Source of the DNA: Ignavibacteriota bacterium
Lineage (GTDB): Bacteria > Bacteroidota > Ignavibacteria > UBA10030 > SZUA-254
NCBI GenBank assembly: GCA_016191715.1
Contig: JACPVN010000379.1
Coordinates: 1-5,513, forward strand
DNA: 5,513 nt
Direction: 5' to 3'
The position numbers and the translations under genes are program-made. Below are positions 1-5,197 of the stretch, piece by piece (positions within the stretch are counted from its first letter, which is position 1; each line of letters opens with the position of its first letter). The notes under the pieces were generated by a model. The model did not search any database, was not told where the DNA came from, and saw only the letters and a list, made by a program, of their open reading frames with translations.

Positions 1-603
1 CCCAACAATAAATCTTCCTCGCAAATCAGGAGTTCCGTTTGTACCATCGCACAATTTCCAGTTCGAAGGGATTGAAGCAATAGAACCGCTCCACATCAAT
101 ATTCCACCAACCGGCGTACCGATTTTGTCCGGGTTCGCTGTTGTCATGACAGAGTTGTCGGTATTGAATCTGATGGAGTCTGCTTTTACTAATCCAGAAG
201 AGGGCATTGCGTTGGTAAATCCGGCCACAGCCGCCGTAATATTTGCGGCAAATGCTTTTTGCAATTTGATGCGCGGCTGCATTTCCGCGCCACCTTGTGC
301 CGCAATACCTAAATAATAAACCAGACCGGCATCAATAACAGGGAGCGAAGTAATAGAACCAACCTCAACAGAAAAAACACCATGTGTGACTACAACATTA
401 TTTTGTGTCTCTGTCCATACGGCGGTTCCTCCATTATCTACCGTGTAGAGTTTGAAGACTAACGAGTAGGCACCGTCCTCCACGGAGTGTCCGAGTCCAT
501 CGCGTAACACGCCTTGAATAGAAGTTGTAAGATTTTGTGCATTGCTTTGTGAAAACAAAACGACTGCCAACAATAATGAAAAAATGAAATAGAACTGCTT
601 CAT
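1..603 (-). CDS. Secreted protein with phage tail-collar domain, C-terminus beyond window (partial)
   Basis: Translating from the ATG at 603 gives 201 residues with no stop before the window edge. Residues 1-22 are a clear signal peptide (MKQFYFIFSLLLAVVLFSQSNA, of which the core is hydrophobic) with likely cleavage after SNA. Residues about 24-110 are a beta-rich domain with a pattern common in secreted Bacteroidota/Ignavibacteria proteins: QGVLRDGLG, DGAYSLVFKLY, GGTAVWTET, then GVFSVEVG. From about residue 164 the sequence matches the start of a phage tail-collar domain: PVGGILMWSG, IPSNWKLCDG, then TPDLRGRFIVG. An AGGAT ribosome site lies 7 bases upstream (610-614), supporting this start. 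Despite the domain name, a signal peptide and lack of phage neighbours argue for a host surface or exported fibre-like protein rather than a prophage gene. The substrate or partner cannot be told. The domain call is firm, the role is unknown. Confidence 0.88.
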   Translation of the reverse strand, partial: MKQFYFIFSLLLAVVLFSQSNAQNLTTSIQGVLRDGLGHSVEDGAYSLVFKLYTVDNGGTAVWTETQNNVVVTHGVFSVEVGSITSLPVIDAGLVYYLGIAAQGGAEMQPRIKLQKAFAANITAAVAGFTNAMPSSGLVKADSIRFNTDNSVMTTANPDKIGTPVGGILMWSGSIASIPSNWKLCDGTNGTPDLRGRFIVG

Positions 604-661
604 AGTTTTATCCTATGTAATTGATGAAAGAACTAAAGTATGATTAAAAAACTTTTTACTA

Positions 662-1018
662 TCAACCGATGTGTTGTAACTTCGGCGTTAAAACCTGTTG
701 GATATCAAATAAATTTTCTTTGGTGATGTAAGCTATCGCGCCGGCTGAGGCGGCATTCTCACGAAACTGTTTGTGGTCATAATCCGTAACGATGACAATT
801 TGTGAATCGGTATCCATATCTTTTATTTTTTTGGTCGCCGTGATTCCATCCATTCGTTTCATACTGATATCCATGAGAACATAATCGGGATGAACAGAAT
901 TATACGATTCAACGGCATCATCGCCATCTTCATATTCAAAATACTCGTTCTCTTCGCCAAGAACATTGCGAATCATCATCCGCATTACCCGGCTATCTTC
1001 AACAATCATAATTCGCAA
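662..1018 (-). CDS. Stand-alone response-regulator receiver (CheY-like) protein
   Basis: With the TTG at 1018 as start this is 118 residues, the normal size of a single receiver domain, with no output domain attached. All the conserved residues are present: acidic pair E7-D8 (in MRIMIVEDS), phospho-acceptor D50 (in DYVLMDISM), switch threonine T78, aromatic Y97 and lysine K100 (in YITKENL). It should be a cytoplasmic protein phosphorylated on D50 by a histidine kinase and acting by protein-protein contact or as a phosphate sink. The TTG start is preferred because AAAGG lies 7 bases upstream and the product then begins like other receivers; a TTG at 1054 overlaps the candidate promoter and an ATG at 1009 would trim the first beta strand and lacks a well-placed ribosome site. 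It lies downstream of a NarL-type kinase-regulator pair but separated by a repeat-rich gap, so a functional link to that pair is only inferred. Confidence 0.9.
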   Translation of the reverse strand: MRIMIVEDSRVMRMMIRNVLGEENEYFEYEDGDDAVESYNSVHPDYVLMDISMKRMDGITATKKIKDMDTDSQIVIVTDYDHKQFRENAASAGAIAYITKENLFDIQQVLTPKLQHIG

Positions 1019-1025
1019 TGCAATA

Positions 1026-1030
1026 CCTTT
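1026..1030 (-). promoter_or_regulatory. Ribosome binding site deciding the receiver start
   Basis: AAAGG reads on the minus strand at 1030-1026, 7 bases before the TTG at 1018. The ATG at 1009 would be 16 bases away, too far for this site. The site is the main reason for choosing the TTG start. Confidence 0.5.
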
Positions 1031-1051
1031 GTCACTTCTAATACCACAGTA

Positions 1052-1083
1052 CAAATGTACAGCACAAACAGCAGTGATTCAAT
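1052..1083 (-). promoter_or_regulatory. Candidate Bacteroidota-type promoter for the receiver gene
   Basis: The minus strand carries TACATTTG at 1059-1052, an exact match to the Bacteroidota -7 consensus TAnnTTTG, and ATTG at 1083-1080, close to the -33 TTTG, with 20 bases between. This would place transcription start near 1045 and give a leader of roughly 27 bases before the TTG at 1018. The -7 box lies inside a near-palindrome (GTACA-AA-TGTAC, 1049-1060) that could be a binding site. The consensus is established for Bacteroides and Flavobacterium; its use in this organism is assumed. Confidence 0.4.
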
Positions 1084-1126
1084 AAGGAAAGACTTGTAAT
1101 TATCTACAGGAAAGGTTGTAGCTCTT

Positions 1127-1168
1127 CGTAGGTCGTAGGTTTTTGGTGATAGGAATAGATAGTGGATT
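1127..1168 (+). repeat. Degenerate heptanucleotide array (GTAGGT type)
   Basis: Six consecutive 7-bp units can be laid out here. The first two are identical (CGTAGGT at 1127-1133 and 1134-1140); the next two keep TTGGT and ATAGG (1141-1147, 1148-1154), and the last two (1155-1161, 1162-1168) are poor matches. It sits in the gene-free interval between the NarL-type regulator and the receiver gene. The period is clear for the first four units only. Confidence 0.45.
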
Positions 1169-1203
1169 TCAAACTTCAATCTACTACCCGTAGGTTTACG
1201 ACC
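1131..1203. repeat. Nested inverted repeat, possible degenerate palindromic element
   Basis: Outer arms GGTCGTA (1131-1137) and TACGACC (1197-1203) are exact reverse complements. Inside them TAGTGGATT (1160-1168) pairs with AATCTACTA (1178-1186) over nine positions including one G-T, with a 9-base loop. The segment overlaps the heptamer array that begins at 1127 and shares the word GTAGGTCG (1128-1135) with the palindromic element at 5383-5435. No ORF of note crosses it. It may be a worn copy of a dispersed palindromic repeat; the outer stem alone could arise by chance. Confidence 0.35.
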
Positions 1204-1210
1204 AGGGGGA

Positions 1211-1245
1211 ATTACAATTACAAATGACTATTGACGAATGACTGT
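1211..1245 (+). repeat. Degenerate heptanucleotide array (TGACnAn type)
   Basis: Five 7-bp units fit end to end, of which the last three all begin TGAC (1225-1231, 1232-1238, 1239-1245) and the preceding one is TTACAAA (1218-1224). The consensus is roughly T-G/T-A-C-n-A-n. It lies in the intergenic gap downstream of the NarL-type regulator. Similar short 7-bp arrays are known in cyanobacteria as STRR sequences; the link to that class is by analogy only. Confidence 0.5.
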
Positions 1246-1260
1246 GTCGTCCTGAAACCC

Positions 1261-1288
1261 AATAACCTATGACCCATGACCTATAATC
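1261..1288 (+). repeat. Degenerate heptanucleotide array (YATGACC type)
   Basis: Four 7-bp units run AATAACC (1261-1267), TATGACC (1268-1274), CATGACC (1275-1281) and the weaker 1282-1288, ending just before the stop codon of the response regulator. The TGAC core is the same as in the array at 1225-1245, 16 bp away, so the two are probably one family interrupted by the unrelated stretch 1246-1260. Confidence 0.5.
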
Positions 1289-1294
1289 TGAGAA

Positions 1295-1975
1295 TCAGAG
1301 TTTGTCGCGATGTTCAAGCGCGAACCTCAGTAACGCATTCGTTCCGGTGATTTCCAGTTTTGTGCAAATATTGTGTCGGTGCGTATCAATCGTTTTCGGG
1401 CTGAGAAATAATTCCTCGGCAAGAATTTTCGTCGTTTTGTTTTCTGAAATCAACTTGAGAATTTTCCGCTCCATTGTTGTAAGCGAACTAAGTCCGAGTT
1501 TCTTTTCAATCCCAACTGAAGAACGATTTCGACGACGGAGAAGAAAATTCGATAATTGCGGGCTGATGTAATGCTTTCCTTCCATCACCGATTTGATACA
1601 CTCAATAATATCTTCCACGGCGCTGTCTTTCAAAACATATCCCATTACTCCAACGTCCAACGATTGGTTGAAAAAGTTTTCGTTATCGTACAACGTTAGA
1701 ATAATGACATCGGTCGGGAGTCCCTGTTCCTGAACAAACTTCGCGACTTCAATCCCACTCTTCTTCGGCATTTCAACATCGAGGATAGCAATGTTGGGTT
1801 TCTGTGTTTCGATGAAACGAAGTGCGTCATCACCGTTACCTGTCTCCCCGATTACCTTAATGCTTGTTTCCGTTTTGAGAATATCAAACATTCCCTTACG
1901 AAGAACCGGGTGGTCATCGGCAAGCAGAATGGTGATTGGTGGCTCGTGATTCGTGATTTGAGAAATGCGTTGCAT
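1295..1975 (-). CDS. NarL/FixJ-family response regulator (receiver plus LuxR-type HTH)
   Basis: The 226-residue protein has the standard two-domain layout of a DNA-binding response regulator. The receiver covers about residues 14-132: acidic pair D20-D21 (ILLADDHPVLRKG), phospho-acceptor D66 (AILDVEMP), T94 and K116 (GYVLKDS). A linker leads to a LuxR/GerE helix-turn-helix at about 163-222, with LTTMERKIL and the recognition helix region LSPKTIDTHRHNI. It would bind DNA as a phosphorylated dimer in the cytoplasm. Its ATG is one base past the stop of the upstream sensor kinase (TGATATG), with no obvious ribosome site, which suggests translational coupling and a cognate pair. Compared with relatives that start two to four residues before ITILLADD, it has about ten extra N-terminal residues encoded by 7-bp repeats; no alternative ATG lies closer to the receiver. 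Target genes are not shown. Confidence 0.95.
   Translation of the reverse strand: MQRISQITNHEPPITILLADDHPVLRKGMFDILKTETSIKVIGETGNGDDALRFIETQKPNIAILDVEMPKKSGIEVAKFVQEQGLPTDVIILTLYDNENFFNQSLDVGVMGYVLKDSAVEDIIECIKSVMEGKHYISPQLSNFLLRRRNRSSVGIEKKLGLSSLTTMERKILKLISENKTTKILAEELFLSPKTIDTHRHNICTKLEITGTNALLRFALEHRDKL
1928..1962 (-). repeat. Heptanucleotide array inside the response-regulator N-terminus
   Basis: On the plus strand five 7-bp units follow one another, ending in GTG in four of them: 1928-1934, 1935-1941 (ATTGGTG), 1942-1948, 1949-1955 (ATTCGTG), then the weaker 1956-1962. Read on the coding strand, a unit is TCACGAA, one base different from the TGACGAA unit of the intergenic array at 1232-1238. 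It encodes about residues 5-16, the part of the protein absent from typical relatives. Because 7 is not a multiple of 3, gain or loss of one unit would shift the frame. Confidence 0.5.
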
Positions 1976-1976
1976 A

Positions 1977-4900
1977 TCAAGAAATTCGATTAGTTATTGG
2001 AATCGTAATATCTACTGTTGTTCCCCCTCCGGAAACAGAAGTGAGTTTCATTTCGCCGCCAAGCATTCGCACACGTTCTTCCAGCCCGGAGATTCCAAGT
2101 CCATGTTTTTCGTTTGCCCTGTTTAACTTCCCGATGTCGAACCCTTTCCCGTTATCCACAATATTAATAGAAAGAACTTGACGATTCGTTTTGATTTGAA
2201 CTTCTGCCTGTGTCGCTTCAGAATGTTTGAGAATGTTGTTCAATCCTTCCTGCACAATCCTAAAGACATTAATTTCTTCATCTTTCGGGACGACTCCTTT
2301 TATATCATCAAGGGTTAAGATAATGTTCACCGTAGAAGATTCACGGACTTTATCTATCATTCCGTGCAACGCGCTTGTTAATCCCAGCCTGTCTAATTCA
2401 AATGGTCTCAGGTTGTAGGCAATATGCCGGAGTTCTTTCAACGAATCGGAAACGCCCTGAGAAATTCCCTCCAATTGTTCTTTCACTTTTTGTACTTCCG
2501 AAAGTTGCCGCAATCCGAATACTGAACGGTTCTTGATTACGAGGAGATTCTGTCCGAGACTATCATGAAGTTCTGTCGCTATGCGCTTCCGTTCTTGTTC
2601 AACATTAGAAAGCAGGTTGCGGGAAAATTGTTCCTGCATAGCCTTTTCCCGTTGTAATTTTCTCACACGATAAAAATAGAACATCGGACCAAAAGAAAGA
2701 AAGAGCGCAATACCAATTCCCCGAAACCACCACGTCATCCAAAACGGAGGAACGACGATCAGGGTAAAAGAAGCACCTGTTTCATTCCACACGCCGTCGC
2801 TGTTTGCGGCAATAACTGTAAACGTGTAGGTTCCTTGCGGGAGTTTTGTATAGTATGCTTCACGGCGTGTCTTTACGTCAACCCATGTTTGGTCATACCC
2901 GTGAAGCATATATTTGAATCGCACTTTTTTCGACTCAATAAAACTTGGGGCAGTATATCCGATGACGAGGTTATGCTGGTCAGGTCCAATGGTAATTGTC
3001 GGTGAATGTTCCAACTGTTTTTGGTCAACTTCCACATAATCAATGTGAACGGGAATTTTTGTCGTGTTGAGACGAACATCGTTCGGGTCCAACCACGCGA
3101 CACCTTCAACAGTCGGAAACCAAATTCTTCCATCGCTCGATTTGAGCGCGTTCGGTTGAAAGCCTCCGTTGGTTTCTACATTCAACAATCCATAATCTTT
3201 TCCGAAAGAGACTGCGTTCACCGAGGTTCGTTTCCCCTGAGCAACTTCATGCAATTCCTGTTTCGAGACGCGGGAAATTCCACGGTTACAACCCATCCAA
3301 AAATTACCGTCATCATCTTCAATGATATGAGAAACGAGATTATCAAACAATCCTTCTTCGGTTGTGAAGGAAACTATGGTTTCATTTTCAATGCGGCACA
3401 ATCCTCCGCCATACGTTCCTACCCAGAGAATTTTTTCTTTGTCTTCATAAATCGCCCGTATCGAATTACTTTTCAATCCATCGCTGATTGTGAAGATTTT
3501 TATCTCACCGTTCGAAAGTTTGTTCAAACCATTTGCGGTTCCAAACCACATTGCTTTACGGCTGTCCTGAAGTATTGCCCGAACATCATTATTGGATAAT
3601 CCATTCTTAGTAGTGAAGTTTTTGGTTGAATCTCCATCAACCATAAATACTCCTTTATCAACAGTTCCAAACCACATTATACAAGCGCGGTCTTCATACG
3701 AAGCTACCACAGTTCGACCAGACACACTCTTCACTTCCTGAGGCAGTGATATTGTTCCGTTTGAGGAGACTTGACATTTGTACAGACCATTTCCCCATGT
3801 TCCGAGCCAGAGGGTGCGCCGGGAATCTTCAAACACTGACCACACACAGGGATTAACGTTAGTCGGATATGGTGATGTACTCAGAAACGAATTGTCTTTC
3901 CATAATTTGAAGCCATTACAATTTATTCCGAAAATTATTGTTCCTTCATGTAGGTGAGAGATTGAAGTAATGTTGTTGATTGCTTCTTTTTCTTTGGATG
4001 TAACAACGGTAAACATTTTTTTCCGAAAACGATTAAGACCGGACGTGAGAGTCCCGAACCAGCAATTACCTTCCCTGTCTATCAGCAACGAAATAACCTG
4101 ATTTGCTGAAAGCCCGTCGTTTGTTGAATACAACCTGAATGATGTCCCATCAAACCGGACAGCGCCACCCATTGAAAGCATCCAGAGATTTCCATCATTG
4201 TCAAATTTCATGTTCCGTTCTACCATGATGTGTAAGTTTTCAGGAATAGAAACCCGCTTCATTTCCTTCCCATCCTTGAAGCAAGAGAGAACTTTCCCAT
4301 CTCTGCAAATCCAAAAATTTCCTTTGTTATCCCAGACAGGCGGAACGGAGAACAGTCTGTTGTAGATTGGGTGTTGAAAATACGGTACGAATTGTTCACT
4401 CTCAAATACAAACGTTATTTCATCATACAAACACTGTAAAGCTCCCTGAGCGCTGAGAGAAAAATAAGTTCCTAAACTCACTCCAATATCATACGTTCTA
4501 AATGTTCCTTTGAAATAACGAGTTATATTACCGCTGATGTTGTTTACCCAAACAGAACCGCTACTATCTTGCAAAAGAACATCCACCCGATCATCTGCTA
4601 AGCCTTCTTTTGTTGTGTACGATGAAAAGATGCCATTGCGCAATGTCATGACACCACCGTTTTCTGTTCCAATCCACATTGTTCCAGAAGTATCTTCCAT
4701 CAAAGCTAAAATCCTGTCGGATGACATGGAAGGCGTATTTCCCCGATTGTACACAACGAAGTTTATTCCATCGAAGCGGACGAGTCCGCCGTATGTTCCG
4801 AGCCAGATAAAACCATCGCGCGTTTGGAGAATGGCGTTAACACTACTTTGAGGAAGTCCTTCGTCAATTCCCCATGTGTCTATCTTATACTCAGAGGTAT

Positions 4901-5006
4901 TCCTTTGTTGTTTGTTGTTTGCCGCTACGCATTGACTTCGAAAGGAGTACGAAAGCACCCCAGCAAGGATGATAATCAGTATTATTCGAACCGAAATACG
5001 ATTCAC
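1977..5006 (-). CDS. Membrane sensor histidine kinase with two-component-regulator propeller, Y_Y_Y, HisKA_3 and HATPase domains
   Basis: From GTG 5006 the protein is 1009 residues. Residues 1-28 form a signal peptide or anchor (basic MNRISVR, then a run of I/L). About 41-640 is a periplasmic beta-propeller of the Reg_prop type, with many blades ending in W-x-G-T motifs (IWLGTYGG, MWIGTENGG, CWFGT, LWLGTWG, MWFGT twice, LWVGTYGG). A Y_Y_Y domain (about 685-750, with FKYMLHGYDQTW and LPQGTYTFTV) precedes one transmembrane helix (about 754-779). The cytoplasmic part has HisKA_3 with phospho-acceptor H814 (ERKRIATELHDSLGQ) and a HATPase with N-box (VQEGLNNILKHS), DNGKGFD and GLGISGLEERV. It should sense an extracellular or periplasmic ligand and phosphorylate the NarL-type regulator encoded one base downstream. 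The frame stays open to ATG 5156, but that extension spans a terminator hairpin; TTG 5045 is a third option. Neither GTG nor TTG has a clear ribosome site. Confidence 0.93.
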   Translation of the reverse strand: MNRISVRIILIIILAGVLSYSFRSQCVAANNKQQRNTSEYKIDTWGIDEGLPQSSVNAILQTRDGFIWLGTYGGLVRFDGINFVVYNRGNTPSMSSDRILALMEDTSGTMWIGTENGGVMTLRNGIFSSYTTKEGLADDRVDVLLQDSSGSVWVNNISGNITRYFKGTFRTYDIGVSLGTYFSLSAQGALQCLYDEITFVFESEQFVPYFQHPIYNRLFSVPPVWDNKGNFWICRDGKVLSCFKDGKEMKRVSIPENLHIMVERNMKFDNDGNLWMLSMGGAVRFDGTSFRLYSTNDGLSANQVISLLIDREGNCWFGTLTSGLNRFRKKMFTVVTSKEKEAINNITSISHLHEGTIIFGINCNGFKLWKDNSFLSTSPYPTNVNPCVWSVFEDSRRTLWLGTWGNGLYKCQVSSNGTISLPQEVKSVSGRTVVASYEDRACIMWFGTVDKGVFMVDGDSTKNFTTKNGLSNNDVRAILQDSRKAMWFGTANGLNKLSNGEIKIFTISDGLKSNSIRAIYEDKEKILWVGTYGGGLCRIENETIVSFTTEEGLFDNLVSHIIEDDDGNFWMGCNRGISRVSKQELHEVAQGKRTSVNAVSFGKDYGLLNVETNGGFQPNALKSSDGRIWFPTVEGVAWLDPNDVRLNTTKIPVHIDYVEVDQKQLEHSPTITIGPDQHNLVIGYTAPSFIESKKVRFKYMLHGYDQTWVDVKTRREAYYTKLPQGTYTFTVIAANSDGVWNETGASFTLIVVPPFWMTWWFRGIGIALFLSFGPMFYFYRVRKLQREKAMQEQFSRNLLSNVEQERKRIATELHDSLGQNLLVIKNRSVFGLRQLSEVQKVKEQLEGISQGVSDSLKELRHIAYNLRPFELDRLGLTSALHGMIDKVRESSTVNIILTLDDIKGVVPKDEEINVFRIVQEGLNNILKHSEATQAEVQIKTNRQVLSINIVDNGKGFDIGKLNRANEKHGLGISGLEERVRMLGGEMKLTSVSGGGTTVDITIPITNRIS
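4904..4924 (-). repeat. Short 7-bp tandem repeat in the kinase coding region
   Basis: TTTGTTG occurs twice in perfect tandem (4904-4910, 4911-4917) followed by TTTGCCG (4918-4924). On the coding strand it encodes the Asn/Gln/Lys-rich linker between the signal peptide and the first propeller blade (ANNKQQ). The two exact copies are certain; whether it belongs with the other 7-bp arrays is uncertain because the unit differs. Confidence 0.45.
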
Positions 5007-5065
5007 AAATTGTTTTTTTGCTGTTTTATAATTTTTGGTTTTCAAAATGTATGAAGAAAGAAATG

Positions 5066-5103
5066 AAATAAAAAAGCCGACCCCGTGTTGTCGGGAATCG
5101 GCT
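5066..5103 (-). terminator. Rho-independent terminator of the type IX-secreted protein gene
   Basis: On the minus strand the arms AGCCGA (5103-5098) and TCGGCT (5080-5075) close a stem that continues as CCCG/CGGG (5095-5092 with 5085-5082) around a 6-base loop, with a small internal mismatch. It is followed at once by a T-tract (5075-5070, then TTT at 5068-5066). This is a textbook intrinsic terminator, about 95 bases after the stop at 5198. It lies inside the longest possible reading frame of the sensor kinase, arguing that the kinase starts downstream of it. Confidence 0.85.
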
Positions 5104-5197
5104 GATATTGGTGCAAAGCACTTTCTCTTGGAACCAACGATGAAGGTAACTTGCATACGCCTTCAAAAAGTTGAAGACCTACGCCGGTGATTCTTGA
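5104..5197 (-). other. 3' untranslated stretch with small hairpins
   Basis: Between the stop at 5198 and the terminator there is no supported gene. It holds a perfect 6-bp stem with a 4-base loop (CTTCAA at 5161-5166 with TTGAAG at 5171-5176), the word CGTAGGTC on the minus strand (5183-5176), and a small GTGC/GCAC hairpin near 5113-5123. None has a T-tract. I recognise no riboswitch or small-RNA family here. Confidence 0.35.

Noticed and set aside
125..316. A 63-codon plus-strand open frame
   Set aside because: Antisense to the signal-peptide tail-collar protein, which has clear domain matches in the other strand.
604..661. A promoter or terminator between the receiver and the tail-collar gene
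   Set aside because: TACTTTAG at 640-633 on the minus strand is one base off the -7 consensus but has no -33 box at the right distance; the A/T runs at 645-658 make no convincing GC stem.
1019..1054. N-terminal extension of the receiver protein to TTG 1054
   Set aside because: It overlaps the candidate -7 promoter box, adds residues not seen in receivers, and the TTG at 1018 has a well-placed ribosome site.
1127..1288. A CRISPR array
   Set aside because: The repeats are 7 bp, degenerate and contiguous, with no spacers of constant size and no cas genes.
2873..3133. A minus-strand frame overlapping the kinase
   Set aside because: Out-of-frame shadow of the well-supported kinase gene, no domain.
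3006..3599. A 197-codon plus-strand open frame
   Set aside because: It lies wholly antisense to the propeller and Y_Y_Y coding region of the kinase, has no recognisable domain and no ribosome site; the kinase frame explains the sequence.
4537..4851. A 104-codon plus-strand open frame
   Set aside because: Antisense shadow of the first propeller blades; low-complexity, no family resemblance.
5104..5197. A riboswitch or small RNA ending at the terminator
   Set aside because: The hairpins are short and no conserved core of a known riboswitch class is visible; a plain 3' untranslated region explains it.
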